Below, one piece after another: positions 42,597 through 52,711 of a stretch of DNA of 64,000 nt. The translations under genes and the position numbers were made by a program. The stretch is from a bacterium (GTDB lineage Bacteria > Krumholzibacteriota > Krumholzibacteriia > JACNKJ01). The stretch spans positions 372,001-436,000 of the forward strand of contig JAAEPZ010000253.1 of the NCBI GenBank assembly GCA_024231955.1. The letters are read 5' to 3'. The notes beneath the pieces were generated by a model. That model ran no database searches. It worked only from the letters and a program-made list of their open reading frames with translations, and was not told where the DNA came from. Each line of letters opens with the position of its first letter. Position 1 is the stretch's first letter.

Positions 42597-44078
42597 GTGT
42601 CGGCATATGGAATTCGGATCAAGTTGGCGCTGCTTCTGATGCTGTCGTGCATTCCGGCGATTCACTGCTCCTCCAGTGCAGACGCCTCATCGATTCACGA
42701 AACCGAACTGGAGTACTGGCGCGCTCGCGAGCAGGCCGGCTGGCAGCCATGGCGCGACCCGCAGGATCTGCCCGTTGCCCCTCTCGCTCACCGCTCACGC
42801 GCACTCAGTCATGAAGTTCACGGTTATTACCCATACTGGCAAGGTTCGGCCTATCAGGATTTCGACTGGTCTCTGCTCAGTACGGTCGCCTTCTTCGCGC
42901 TGGAGCTCGAACCGGACGGCAGCATCGGCGGCACTCACGGCTGGCCCTGGACCGGACTCGTCAACGCCGCCCATGCCGGAGGGTGCCGGGTCATCGTAAC
43001 GGCGACAAATTTCTCCACCTCGGAACTGACCACCCTGCTCTCCACGCCCGCCCACCGCGATTCGGCGGTGAGCAAACTTGTCGCGGCCGTCCAGGCCGGC
43101 GGCGCCGATGGCGTCAATGTGGATTTCGAGAGCCTCCCCTACAGCCAGCGCTGGAACTTCGTGACGTTCATCGAAGAGCTTGACGCGGCGCTGCTGACTG
43201 CCCTCGCCACCCCCTATCTGTCCGTCGCGACACCCGCCGTGGATTGGGTCGGCAGCTATTACTACGAGGCGCTCGCCGCGCGCTGCGACCACCTGATGAT
43301 CATGGGCTACAACTACCACTGGTCCGGAAGCGCGACGACGGGCCCCGTGGCGCCGCTCACCGGCTGGGGCACCTACAACGTCTCCTGGAGCGTGCAGGAT
43401 CACATCACCTGGGGTGCGCCCCGCGGCAGTCTGCTGCTGGGTGTGCCCTACTACGGCTGGGACTGGCCGGCGGAGGGTCCGAACCCGGGCGACGCCACCA
43501 CCGCCACCGCGTCCGCAATCACCTTCGCCGCCGCCTACGCCGAGGGACTGTCCCATGGCTTGCTGTGGGACGATGAGGGGCAAACCACCTGGTACCGCTA
43601 CCTCACGGACAGTTGGCATCAGGTCTGGTTCGAGGACGATGTCAGTCTGGGCTTGAAGTACGATTACCTGAAGGGCGAGCAGTTGGCGGGCATCGGCATC
43701 TGGGCGCTGGGTTACGATGCCCCGCGCACCGAACTCTGGACCGCCCTGGAGCAGGCCTTCGACAGCCAGACCTCCCTCCCCGGCGGGGAAGATGCCCCCC
43801 TCGCGTCGACGCCGTTCGCATTGGAACCCATCTGGCCCAATCCGGTCATGAGCGGAATAGATACGCACTTGCGCTACACATTGCTGGAATCAACGTCACT
43901 GCGCATCAGCGTGCACGATGTCCGCGGTCGCGAGATCGAGGTGATCGCATCGGGATTCCAGCGCGCGGGCAGCAGAGAGGTTGTCTGGCGCCCCGGGGAG
44001 TTGCCCAACGGCTGCTACCTTGTGCGCTTCGTTTCCGGGAATGCTCGCGCGCAGCGGAAGGTGCTTCTATTGCGTTAG
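42597..44078 (+). CDS. Secreted glycoside hydrolase family 18 protein with FlgD-like tail
   Basis: 493 residues from a GTG preceded by GAGAGGAG. A signal peptide precedes the GH18 barrel: HGYYPYWQG at the first strand, DGVNVDFESLP with the catalytic D-x-D-x-E (Glu as acid), MGYNYHWSGSATTGPVAPL, and VPYYGWDWPAE. GH18 enzymes hydrolyse chitin, peptidoglycan-type or other N-acetylglucosamine linkages with substrate assistance. The C-terminal 80 residues (IWPNPVMSG, LRISVHDVRGREIEVIASGF, GCYLVRFVSGNARAQRKVLLL) match the FlgD-like sorting tail. The exact substrate cannot be told. Confidence 0.88.
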   Translation: MSAYGIRIKLALLLMLSCIPAIHCSSSADASSIHETELEYWRAREQAGWQPWRDPQDLPVAPLAHRSRALSHEVHGYYPYWQGSAYQDFDWSLLSTVAFFALELEPDGSIGGTHGWPWTGLVNAAHAGGCRVIVTATNFSTSELTTLLSTPAHRDSAVSKLVAAVQAGGADGVNVDFESLPYSQRWNFVTFIEELDAALLTALATPYLSVATPAVDWVGSYYYEALAARCDHLMIMGYNYHWSGSATTGPVAPLTGWGTYNVSWSVQDHITWGAPRGSLLLGVPYYGWDWPAEGPNPGDATTATASAITFAAAYAEGLSHGLLWDDEGQTTWYRYLTDSWHQVWFEDDVSLGLKYDYLKGEQLAGIGIWALGYDAPRTELWTALEQAFDSQTSLPGGEDAPLASTPFALEPIWPNPVMSGIDTHLRYTLLESTSLRISVHDVRGREIEVIASGFQRAGSREVVWRPGELPNGCYLVRFVSGNARAQRKVLLLR

Positions 44079-44115
44079 CGGAGAGATGTCGAACCGGTCG
44101 CCGAGGTGGAGATCG

Positions 44116-46233
44116 TCATCTCTTATCCAGCATCTCGCGCACCTTGCGCAGCAGATCCGCACGCTTATACGGCTTCTGGATGAGCATCAGCCCCTCCTCC
44201 AGAACGAAGTTGGTGTGGATCGCATTCATGCTGTAGCCGGAGGCGAAGAGAACACTCAACTCCGGACGCGTCTCCCGAATCCTCTCAAAGACGGCGCGTC
44301 CTCCGAGCTTGGGCATTACTACATCCAGCAATGCCAGGTCGATCTTGTCGCCATGCTCCTCATACACCTGGAGAGCCTCCTCACCATCCGTGGCCAGCAG
44401 AATGGAATACCCGGCATCCTCCAAAATACTGACGCAGACCTCCCGCACCATCTCATCGTCTTCAGCCAGTAGTATCGTCTCGGTACCGCCAGCCACGGCT
44501 CCTTCATCAATATTGCTGATCGGCAACGCGGCGCTTTCGACCAGGGGGAAGTAGATCTTGAATGTCGTACCCTTATCGACTTCGCTATAGACCTCGATCT
44601 GGCTGTCATGCTGCTTGACCAGGCCGTAGACGGTCGCCAATCCCAGTCCGGTCCCCTTGCCGAGGCTCTTGGTCGTGAAGAAGGGTTCGAACACGCGTGC
44701 AAGGGTCCTCTTGTTCATGCCGCAGCCGGTATCGGTTACGCTCAGACGCACATACCTGCCCGCCCTGCTCCAGTCGTGGGTTGAACAGTACTCCTCGTCA
44801 ATCTGCACATTTTCGGTCTCGATGACGATCTCGCCGCCTGCCGGCATCGCATCGCGTGCATTGATGCACAAGTTGATCAGTATCTGCTCTATCTGGCCGC
44901 GATCGGCCCTGATCCAACCGAGAGCATCGCCGGGTTTGATGTCGAGAACAATGTGCTCGCCGATTACTCGGCGCAGCATCTTCATCAGATCCGCCATGAC
45001 TTCAGTCAGGTCAAGATCCTCCATCTGCAGCACCTGCCGTCGACTGAACGCCAGCAACTGGCTGACCAGGGTTTTGGCCCGCTGCCCCGCGATCATTACC
45101 TGATCGAGGGACTCGTAAACGGAACTCCCCTCCTCGCACTTCAGCTGAGCGATCTCACCGTAACCGAGGATAGCCTGCAACAGGTTGTTGAAGTCGTGGG
45201 CCACGCCTCCCGCCAGTTGTCCGACAGCCTCCATTTTTTGTGATTGCCGCAGCTTTGTCTCCAGTATTCGCTGCTCCTTTTCGGCCGCCTTGCGCTCGGT
45301 GATATCCAGCCCGATGGAGCAGGCGAGTGTCGGCACACCGTGTTTGTCGTTTAGCACCGGGAAACTTGTCGCCAGGAACGTGGTCGGATTATCATCGCGC
45401 TCCAGTGACACCTCTCGCTCCACCTCTCGATTTGACGCGAACACCTCGGCTATCTCCGAATTCAACAGTGTTGCATCCTCTGCAGGCATCGCAGAGAGTG
45501 AGGAGCTGCATTCCAGGAGATGCCCATCGCGATCCGATATCCGGATCAACATCGGTGCCCGATCCAGGATCGTGCGGAAGCGGGTGGCCAGGTTGATGAC
45601 GGGTCTGGCTATCTTCCTGCTGAGTACGAGTGTCGCCGCCAGCGACACCAACGACAGCGACAGGACGAGAATCGTCAGCAACATGCGGTTATGCGCCTCC
45701 GCGCGCCTGGCCTCTTCGGTCGACATCTCCAAAAGGATGACCCCGGTCACCCCATCCTGATAACCGGATCGATACGGTATTGCCACCTGCCTGAAAGAGG
45801 TGCCGCCGCGAACAATCTCCTTGAACACCGACCTCTTTTCAGTGAGCACCGCGTTCAGGCTGGCGGCATCCAGTTCGACGGGATCGGAAATTCCGCTTTC
45901 CGGCTCACTGCTGGCGATGACATCGCCGGCGGTATCGAGGATGACAATGCTGGCGATACGCGGCTGGGAGGCGGCAATCTGCTCGACGAGCAAACGAGCG
46001 TGATACTTGCCCGAGAAGCTGACACGGTTGATGGAATCAGCCAGAAGACCGGCAATGGTCTCCTGCAGCTCCCTCTCGTTCCTATCGGAGACGTGCGAGT
46101 AGATTATCGCCCCCGAGATCGCAACAGTCAGCATCATCGCCAGAACGACCGCACTGAAAACCAGTGCCATATTTCTATCAATCCGAGACAGGACAGGGGT
46201 CGTGCCGCGTATTTTCTTTTTGATGTCGCTCAT
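44116..46233 (-). CDS. Hybrid sensor histidine kinase with PAS and receiver domain
   Basis: The 705-residue protein has two transmembrane segments (about 24-50 and 185-207) around a periplasmic domain, then HAMP-like and PAS (FRTILDRAPMLIRISD) regions. HisKA of the AHDFNN type (LAGGVAHDFNNLLQAILGYGE), HATPase with INLCINARDAMPAGG and GTGLGLATVYGLV, and a C-terminal receiver with LLDVVMPKLGG follow. The sugar-binding lipoprotein gene ends five bases upstream, so the pair probably senses a sugar through the binding protein. No output regulator is nearby. Confidence 0.9.
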   Translation of the reverse strand: MSDIKKKIRGTTPVLSRIDRNMALVFSAVVLAMMLTVAISGAIIYSHVSDRNERELQETIAGLLADSINRVSFSGKYHARLLVEQIAASQPRIASIVILDTAGDVIASSEPESGISDPVELDAASLNAVLTEKRSVFKEIVRGGTSFRQVAIPYRSGYQDGVTGVILLEMSTEEARRAEAHNRMLLTILVLSLSLVSLAATLVLSRKIARPVINLATRFRTILDRAPMLIRISDRDGHLLECSSSLSAMPAEDATLLNSEIAEVFASNREVEREVSLERDDNPTTFLATSFPVLNDKHGVPTLACSIGLDITERKAAEKEQRILETKLRQSQKMEAVGQLAGGVAHDFNNLLQAILGYGEIAQLKCEEGSSVYESLDQVMIAGQRAKTLVSQLLAFSRRQVLQMEDLDLTEVMADLMKMLRRVIGEHIVLDIKPGDALGWIRADRGQIEQILINLCINARDAMPAGGEIVIETENVQIDEEYCSTHDWSRAGRYVRLSVTDTGCGMNKRTLARVFEPFFTTKSLGKGTGLGLATVYGLVKQHDSQIEVYSEVDKGTTFKIYFPLVESAALPISNIDEGAVAGGTETILLAEDDEMVREVCVSILEDAGYSILLATDGEEALQVYEEHGDKIDLALLDVVMPKLGGRAVFERIRETRPELSVLFASGYSMNAIHTNFVLEEGLMLIQKPYKRADLLRKVREMLDKR

Positions 46234-46238
46234 ATGAT

Positions 46239-47417
46239 CTATTGCTCACGTCTCTTGATATTTGTGACTTCACCTGTCCACTGAGGGGATGTGCTCTGCC
46301 ACGGTTTCCGGAAAGGCTCGGGCATGGGCGCGGTCCACCCATGGTACATATCGACTGTTTCGCGTGTAATCGGGAATACGGGTATAAGTATCTCCTCGCC
46401 GATCTCCTCACCAAGCAGGAGGCGATAGGCCGTGCGCATCGTTTCCGCACCGAGTTCACCACAGAACTGTGCGCAATCGATGCGAATGATCCCCCCACGC
46501 CGAATGTTCTCGACCGAGAGCGGATCACCATCGATACAGGCGAAGAAGATCTCGTCTCGACCGGCATCTTCGAGAGCCTTGACCACCGCCAGACCGCCGC
46601 CGTCATTGACGGCGAAGATCACATCGATGGTCCCCCTCTGCGGGTAGTCACGCAGTATCTCGGCACCGGCCTTCGCTCCACCTATCGGCTCCACGGCGAT
46701 GTATGTCTTCAGGATATTATAGGTCTGATGGTAACTTTCCAAAGCGTCGATGAACCCGTTCACACGCGCTACCGTCGACGACACATGGGGATATTCGACA
46801 AGCACTACACATACATCCCGGTCGGCCGGGAAACTGGCAGCTACATATTCCCCCCCCAGGAATCCGGCCCGATAGTTATCCGAGGTCAGGAAGCAGACAA
46901 GCTGTCCGCCCAGGATATGTTGGTCATAGGCGACAACGGGGATACCGGCCTGATTGGCCATTTTGAGCGACTGACTGAGGGCGGCGATATCGGTGGGTTG
47001 CGCGATAATGAGATCGACTTTCTGCCGCACCAACTCATTCATCTGCTCGATTTGACGCTCACTACCCTCTTCGCCATCCCCGGCCACATTGGGAACAAGT
47101 TCGACAGCAGGTAGTGATGAACCGGATGCTTCCGCATTGATCTTCTCGACTACAGCTTCGAGACCGGTACGCATCGCCACCTGTCCCGGGATGTTCATCG
47201 ACCAGTACAATACGCCGATGACAAAGGGCGCATCCTCTTTGCGCTGGGAAGAATCAGTTGCAGGGACAGGAGATCTCTGCTGCTCGATTGCGGAACGATC
47301 TCCGGAATCACCCTGCCCACAGCCCGGCACAGTAATGAGCAGGAGCGCACCGCACAGGACGATCAACGCAATCAGATACACACCGCAGGTCTTTGCTTTT
47401 CCCCCATGGCTCTTCAT
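46239..47417 (-). CDS. Periplasmic sugar-binding lipoprotein (LacI/RbsB-type), signalling partner
   Basis: This 392-residue protein has a signal peptide ending ITVPGCGQG, with Cys the probable lipidation site. The body is a ribose/galactose-type Peripla_BP_4 fold: IGVLYWSMNIPGQVAMRTGLEAVV, DLIIAQPTDIAALSQSLKMANQAGIPVVAYDQHI, VCFLTSDNYRAGFLGGEYVA, and IDVIFAVNDGGGLAVVKALEDAG. No transporter genes are present; the next gene is a hybrid histidine kinase five bases away. The protein therefore looks like a LuxP-style receptor subunit. Ligand unknown. Confidence 0.83.
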   Translation of the reverse strand: MKSHGGKAKTCGVYLIALIVLCGALLLITVPGCGQGDSGDRSAIEQQRSPVPATDSSQRKEDAPFVIGVLYWSMNIPGQVAMRTGLEAVVEKINAEASGSSLPAVELVPNVAGDGEEGSERQIEQMNELVRQKVDLIIAQPTDIAALSQSLKMANQAGIPVVAYDQHILGGQLVCFLTSDNYRAGFLGGEYVAASFPADRDVCVVLVEYPHVSSTVARVNGFIDALESYHQTYNILKTYIAVEPIGGAKAGAEILRDYPQRGTIDVIFAVNDGGGLAVVKALEDAGRDEIFFACIDGDPLSVENIRRGGIIRIDCAQFCGELGAETMRTAYRLLLGEEIGEEILIPVFPITRETVDMYHGWTAPMPEPFRKPWQSTSPQWTGEVTNIKRREQ

Positions 47418-48443
47418 GACATTGTCCTCATCTCATTCGGCAAGTGGTGGATCAGTCGTGTTCCCCTTCAATCATCTCCATGCCCGGAGGGCACCCCTGA
47501 TGCCCATATCTCCGGAGCAAATCAATTTCCTCCATGACAATATTGCCCCTGCACGAGGAGAAGATTGCTCCGGGAGCGGAGCGGACCCATTACGTAAGAA
47601 TCTTCTTATGCAGCATTCGCTTGCATTCACTCGCTGCTCATAAGCTCCGATTATCCATGTCACGGTTCAGATCGGGGCCATACTATCAGATCGACACAAA
47701 TTGCACCTACCATTCACTGAAGAAAGATAGATTTTCCTCTCCGGCGTCTATCCTTTCCCATGATGGAGTCCATCCCGCTCCGCAACCGTCGAACATGGAC
47801 ACACATCGGGGCGAAAGGGGAGATCCAACCGACGCCCTGACGTTCACATCATCGCGATTTCACGCATAACTCCCTGGGTATGCAAGAACTGAACATATTG
47901 CGTCAGCATGCACCCCGGTCCGCGACAATCGGGACAGGCGGGTATCGTCCACTATATTATCAAACCGGGGGCAAAACCGGTTTGCATAACTTGACAGTTT
48001 CCATCAGGTGGGAATAAAATTGTCTCACTATATTCCGATGCCGTGCCGGAAACGGAGAGCAGTTCAGGAGATGATGTAGGGTCAGCACGGAATAGGTGCA
48101 GATTATCTATCTTCCGGTCGATTCTTTAGGTAGATGGATATTGGGATAGCTGACAGTCGTGTTGGTGCCTGCAGCCTTGCACGAGGAAAAGTCTCGGCAA
48201 TCCCAGAAGCTGGAAGATCATAGGTATTGGGAATCAATGCTCGGGAATCCCGCGATGGATCTATCCCGGTTGATTATCCGCTGACTTGTTGAGGCATCTC
48301 CAGGGAGGATTGCTGCCATTTTAAGGAGATTCACCAAAACCGATATAGGTCCGGATGAATATCCCAATCTACCCTCCGGCATCGGCGGCTCCGGTGGAGT
48401 CCGTCCGGCAGGATACGGCGGACGAGTATTCCTGCTGCTGATT
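47418..48443. other. 1-kb gene-poor region upstream of the YfiR-kinase pair
   Basis: No ORF here has coding character. It contains the candidate promoter at 47991-48020 with an adjacent inverted repeat, described separately. The last 100 bases are in frame with the YfiR gene and may encode the true signal peptide. The base composition is lower in GC than the flanking genes. Confidence 0.5.
47961..48020 (+). promoter_or_regulatory. Candidate promoter with upstream inverted repeat
   Basis: TTGACA at 47991-47996 and TAAAAT at 48015-48020 are separated by 18 bases, a near-consensus sigma-70 promoter reading towards the YfiR gene. CAAACCGG (47961-47968) and CCGGTTTG (47977-47984) form an 8-base inverted repeat ending six bases upstream of the -35 box, a place where an activator could bind. 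The leader to the gene would be 300-400 bases. Confidence 0.5.
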
Positions 48444-48977
48444 GTGATCTGGAGCCTGATCCATTGCCTGCCGGACACAGCCCTGGCGAGTCCGTCCAAG
48501 GCGCTACCCGAATACGAAGTCAAGGCCGGGTACATCTACCGTTTCCTCCATTTCATCGACTGGCCGGATGACGCTTTTGCCAGTTCGACCGACTCCCTGG
48601 TCATCGGCATCATCGGTCGGAATCCATTCGATGAGGCTTTCAATCCGATCGAAGGAAAGGTTCTCAATGGCCGCAGACTGGTGGTCATAACACTGCCGTC
48701 AAGCGCTCCTTCAGAAGCCATCCTCCATTGTCATGTCCTATTCTTCAGCGCTTCTCTCGACGACATACTGGAGGAGCTGCTGACTACCGTGAATGGGCAT
48801 CCTGTACTGACGGTCAGTGATGTACCGAATTTCACCCAAAAGGGTGGGATGATCAACTTCATCTTCCAGGGGGACAGATTGGGGTTTGAGGTCAACAAAG
48901 CGGCAACCAACCGCTCAGGTCTTCATCTCAGGTCAAAGATGCTCAGACTGGCGTCCAATGTTGTTACTGGAGGATAA
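48444..48977 (+). CDS. YfiR-family periplasmic regulator
   Basis: From the GTG at 48444 the product is 177 residues: a hydrophobic leader, then YEVKAGYIYRFLHFIDWPDDAF, IGIIGRNPFDEAF, CHVLFFSA, PVLTVSDVPNFTQKGGMINFIFQGDRLGFEVN, and a final SKMLRLASNV, the YfiR (PF13689) pattern. YfiR proteins bind and repress a membrane partner with a CHASE8 sensor. The reading frame continues upstream with basic and hydrophobic residues (GGRVFLLLIV) that would complete a signal peptide, but no ATG, GTG or TTG is found in it back to the stop at 48282. The true start is therefore unclear. The kinase gene follows nine bases later. Confidence 0.75.
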   Translation: MIWSLIHCLPDTALASPSKALPEYEVKAGYIYRFLHFIDWPDDAFASSTDSLVIGIIGRNPFDEAFNPIEGKVLNGRRLVVITLPSSAPSEAILHCHVLFFSASLDDILEELLTTVNGHPVLTVSDVPNFTQKGGMINFIFQGDRLGFEVNKAATNRSGLHLRSKMLRLASNVVTGG

Positions 48978-48986
48978 ACACATTCG

Positions 48987-51668
48987 ATGAAACAGGGACT
49001 CACACATAAGATGCAACCTGCCCGTATGTTTGAGCAGTTGACCATTAAGCGGAAACTGGTGGCAATCATCATGCTGATCAGCGTGACCGCATCCCTGGTC
49101 GTCGGTGGATCTTTGACCGTCTACAAACTGGCCGGATTTCGCGGCCGAATGGCAACCGACCTCTCTACCCTAACGGAGATTGTTGCCGACAATTGCCAGG
49201 GGGCATTGGTCTTCGAGGATCAAATGGACGCCGGGGATGTGCTGCAATCGCTGCAGGCCAAGGGATCTGTCGAACAGGCAATCGTGTTTCTCCCTGACGG
49301 TTCCGTTTTCGCCAGCTACTTCCGTGACCAGGATGATTCCGATCAGGGCATTGCGGCTTTCGGCTTGGATGGAGACAGTCTTGCCTTCACCCGCGACGGC
49401 CTGCACGTCTGGCGCTCGATTCGACTGGCGGAGAGAGAGATCGGCTCGATATACATGAGGTCCGAGCTGAGCGAACTGTCCGCCTTCTTGAATCAGAGTA
49501 TATTCGTTCTGCTCTTTTCACTCCTGCTCACTCTTGGTGTCGCTTACTGGCTCAGCAACAGATTGCAGCGGATATTCTCGACGCCGGTTTCACATCTGGT
49601 GGATGTCACTCGCCGGATATCCCAGGATAACGACTACTCGGTACGGGCGATCACCGGCAGTATGGATGAGCTTGGTCAGCTCACCGAAGCTTTCAATGAC
49701 ATGCTGACCCAAATTGAATATCGTGATGCGCATCTGCTTGCATCCCGGGCCCGTTTCAATCAGTTGGTTGAGAATATCCCCGAACTTTTCTGGCTCGGCT
49801 CGGCCGACTGGGAGAACATCCTCTACATCAGCCCCGCCTACGAAAGCATCTGGGGCAGATCATGTCAGTCCCTCTATGACAATCCCTCCTCCTGGCTGGA
49901 CGGCATTGTCGCGGAGGATCGAAGCGAAATAGCGGCCCTCGTCGCCAAGGATTTGACGCAGACGCGGGAGGTCATCGCCTGGCCGACATTCCGCATCGAG
50001 CAACCGGGTGGGGACACCAGATGGATCTCGATACGGATCTTCCCCATCCTTGATGAGCAGGGTGTCGTTTACAGGATGGCGGGCATCGCCGAAGACATAA
50101 CCGAGCGCAAGCAGGCGGAGGATGCTGTCCGCCAGAGTGAGGAGAAGTTCCGGCGGTTCAGCGAGAACCTCAAGGAGGAGTACTTCTTCTACTCCCATGA
50201 CCTGGAGGGCAAGTTCAGATACCTCAGTCCGTCAATCACGAACATACTCGGGTATCAGCCGGAGGATTTCTCAAAGCACTATGCGGAGTACCTCACCGAT
50301 CATCCCGTCAACGAGAGCGTTGCCCGCACCATTAACGTCAGCACCGAGAAACTGCCGCAATCATCTTATGAGGCGGAAATCCACCACAGGGATGGAACCG
50401 TTCACAGATTCGAAATGCATGAAGTACCGGTATGCGATGAACCGGGACAGGTTGTTGCGATTGAGGGAATCGCTCACGACATCACTGAGAGGTTGAAGAT
50501 TGAGGATCAACTGCGCCAATCCCAGAAGATGGAGGCGATCGGCACCCTGGCGGGCGGTATCGCCCACGACTTCAACAATATTCTGACTGCAATTCTCGGG
50601 TACTCCGAATTGGCCATGACCGAGATCCCCGATTCCATGCCGGTCAAGAGCAACATCGGCAATATCGTCAAAGCGGGGATCCGCGCCAAGGATCTGGTTG
50701 CTCAGATTCTGTCCTTCAGTCGCAAGGAGGCCAAGGGGCGATCATCAATACAGGTTCATCTCGTTGTGAATGAAGCGCTGCAGTTCCTCAGAGCTTCCAT
50801 CCCGACAACGATTGAGATCAAACAGAGCATAGACCCAAAGAGCGGCAACATCCTTGCCGACCCGACCCAGATCCATCAGGTGGTGATCAACCTGTGTACG
50901 AATGCCGCACAAGCCATGAGTGCTGCTGGTGGAATACTGAAGGTCGACTTGACCTCGGTCGAGATCACCGACCGGGATCTGGCCGATCCGGCCGGCGAAT
51001 CGGCCATGAGCCCAAGGTCCTATGTCAAGCTGTCGGTATCCGATAATGGCAAGGGGATCGAGGCAAAGGATATCGATCGGATCTTTGATCCCTACTTCAC
51101 CACCAAGGAGATCGGCAAAGGCACCGGTATGGGGCTGGCGGTGGTCAATGGGATCGTCAGCAGTCATGAGGGCACAATCAAGGTGGACAGCAGTCCCGAC
51201 CGGGGGACGACATTCAACCTCCTCTTCCCGAGGATTGCTGAACCGTCACCGGAAAAGAGCAAGACGATTGACTCTATACCCACCGGCAGCGAAAAGGTCC
51301 TGGTGGTTGACGATGAGAAGGCTGTGGCGGACCTGACCAAAAAAATGCTGGAGCATCTCGGATATAGTGTGACGGCGATAACCAGCAGCCTGGAGGCACT
51401 CGAGTTGTTCACGTCGCAACCGCATGCATTCGATATCGTGCTCTCGGATCAAACCATGCCGGGGATGACCGGGGACATGCTCGTGCGGAAAATACTGGAG
51501 ATCAGGCCTGATATCCCAACCGTTATCTGTTCGGGATACAGCTCCGAGATGGATGCGGAGACGGCCGAGAATATCGGAGTCAGTGCTTATTTGATGAAGC
51601 CCACGGGCATGCGCAAACTTGGCGACACGCTCAGAAGCGTGTTGGACAGTGAGACGACACGCATCTAA
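48987..51668 (+). CDS. Hybrid histidine kinase with CHASE8, HAMP and two PAS domains
   Basis: The 893-residue protein has transmembrane segments at 23-48 and 170-190. The periplasmic part resembles CHASE8 ([41 protein letters not shown]). HAMP lies at about 192-245, with PAS domains at about 255-375 and 385-505. Dimerisation and phosphorylation follow with His527 in GGIAHDFNN, then HATPase ([26 protein letters not shown]) and a C-terminal receiver ([12 protein letters not shown]). The YfiR gene precedes it. In YfiBNR, YfiR inhibits a CHASE8 diguanylate cyclase; here the same sensor is joined to a kinase, so YfiR probably controls kinase activity. Confidence 0.88.
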   Translation: MKQGLTHKMQPARMFEQLTIKRKLVAIIMLISVTASLVVGGSLTVYKLAGFRGRMATDLSTLTEIVADNCQGALVFEDQMDAGDVLQSLQAKGSVEQAIVFLPDGSVFASYFRDQDDSDQGIAAFGLDGDSLAFTRDGLHVWRSIRLAEREIGSIYMRSELSELSAFLNQSIFVLLFSLLLTLGVAYWLSNRLQRIFSTPVSHLVDVTRRISQDNDYSVRAITGSMDELGQLTEAFNDMLTQIEYRDAHLLASRARFNQLVENIPELFWLGSADWENILYISPAYESIWGRSCQSLYDNPSSWLDGIVAEDRSEIAALVAKDLTQTREVIAWPTFRIEQPGGDTRWISIRIFPILDEQGVVYRMAGIAEDITERKQAEDAVRQSEEKFRRFSENLKEEYFFYSHDLEGKFRYLSPSITNILGYQPEDFSKHYAEYLTDHPVNESVARTINVSTEKLPQSSYEAEIHHRDGTVHRFEMHEVPVCDEPGQVVAIEGIAHDITERLKIEDQLRQSQKMEAIGTLAGGIAHDFNNILTAILGYSELAMTEIPDSMPVKSNIGNIVKAGIRAKDLVAQILSFSRKEAKGRSSIQVHLVVNEALQFLRASIPTTIEIKQSIDPKSGNILADPTQIHQVVINLCTNAAQAMSAAGGILKVDLTSVEITDRDLADPAGESAMSPRSYVKLSVSDNGKGIEAKDIDRIFDPYFTTKEIGKGTGMGLAVVNGIVSSHEGTIKVDSSPDRGTTFNLLFPRIAEPSPEKSKTIDSIPTGSEKVLVVDDEKAVADLTKKMLEHLGYSVTAITSSLEALELFTSQPHAFDIVLSDQTMPGMTGDMLVRKILEIRPDIPTVICSGYSSEMDAETAENIGVSAYLMKPTGMRKLGDTLRSVLDSETTRI

Positions 51669-51914
51669 CCGCAGGTTCTCGCCACCTACGCTCCTCAATC
51701 AGCTCCAGGCCGAACCAATCGGATCAGACTGATCCTGCCGACACCATCAATACGCGATGGCCATTTCCCCTCATGTTCTGCGGGTGTCCACGCAACGGGG
51801 ACAACTCCCCAACAGTGACGGCAAATACATCCACACTGGCGACTCTCCGGCAAAACATCCAGAAATGACGAAGGTTGCCGCTGCCGACAACCTCGTAAGT
51901 CACATATTAGCAAG

Positions 51915-51988
51915 CACGCCCGACAGGATTCGAACCTGTGACCTGCGGATTAGAAGTCCGCTGCTCTATCCAACTGAGCTACGGGCGC
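51915..51988 (-). tRNA. tRNA-Arg (anticodon TCT)
   Basis: Acceptor GCGCCCG with CGGGCGT, D arm GCTC/GAGC, anticodon loop TTCTAAT giving TCT, and T loop TTCGAAT are all present. It lies just downstream of tRNA-Pro and both may be co-transcribed with rdgB, which ends 34 bases before tRNA-Pro. Confidence 0.92.
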
Positions 51989-52006
51989 TCACATGTCCAA
52001 AAAAGG

Positions 52007-52080
52007 TCGGGGCGACTGGATTCGAACCAGCGGCCCCCTGCTCCCAAAGCAGGTGCGCTACCGAGCTGCGCCACGCCCCG
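52007..52080 (-). tRNA. tRNA-Pro (anticodon TGG)
   Basis: Acceptor CGGGGCG with CGCCCCG, anticodon loop TTTGGGA carrying TGG between CCTGC and GCAGG, and T loop TTCGAAT form a full cloverleaf. Confidence 0.92.
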
Positions 52081-52114
52081 ATTACCACCACAATATGTCG
52101 CGGTCCCCGTCCTG

Positions 52115-52711
52115 TCAACGCGTCAGGACACCTTTCAGCGCCAACAGGGCCCGGAACCTGTGACTGATCCTGTTCTTCTCGGATTCATCCAGCTCCGCCA
52201 TGCTCCGCCCCATCTCAGGCAGGTAGAAGATGGGATCATACCCGAAGCCACCGCCACCGGTCGGCCAGTCGGAGATCCTCCCCTCAACCTTGCCCTCGGC
52301 CAGATCCACCGGCTCGTCCGGATCATGGCACAGCGCCACGACGGTCCGGAAACGGGCCGTTCTCCGCTCGGGCGGCATGCCGCTGAGCAGCCGCAGAGCC
52401 TTGGCGATGTTCTTCCTGAAATCGCAATCCTCGCCCGCCCAACGCGCCGCGTAGATCCCCGGCTCGCCGTTGAGGGCGTCGATCTCCAGCCCCGTGTCGT
52501 CGGCCAGAGCGGGCATCCCCATGGCATGACAGACCTCCACGGCCTTCTTGGTCGCGTTGATCTCCAGCGTCGCGCCATCCTCCACCACCTCGGGCAGCGG
52601 TTGGGGCGGATCCACGATCTCCAGGGGCAGTTTCAACTCCGCCACGATCCTGGCGATCTCATCACGCTTGTGGGCATTGCCCGTGGCCAGAACAACCTTT
52701 AACCTCTTCAC
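52115..52711 (-). CDS. rdgB: RdgB/HAM1-type non-canonical purine NTP pyrophosphatase
   Basis: This 198-residue enzyme cleaves dITP, dXTP and ITP to monophosphates to keep them out of DNA and RNA. Family motifs: VVLATGNAHKRDEI at the start, ADDTGLEIDALNGEPGIYAARWAG, and FGYDPIFYLPEMG. Length is typical. The start overlaps the rph stop by four bases, a common pairing (rph-rdgB) in bacteria. Confidence 0.95.
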   Translation of the reverse strand: MKRLKVVLATGNAHKRDEIARIVAELKLPLEIVDPPQPLPEVVEDGATLEINATKKAVEVCHAMGMPALADDTGLEIDALNGEPGIYAARWAGEDCDFRKNIAKALRLLSGMPPERRTARFRTVVALCHDPDEPVDLAEGKVEGRISDWPTGGGGFGYDPIFYLPEMGRSMAELDESEKNRISHRFRALLALKGVLTR

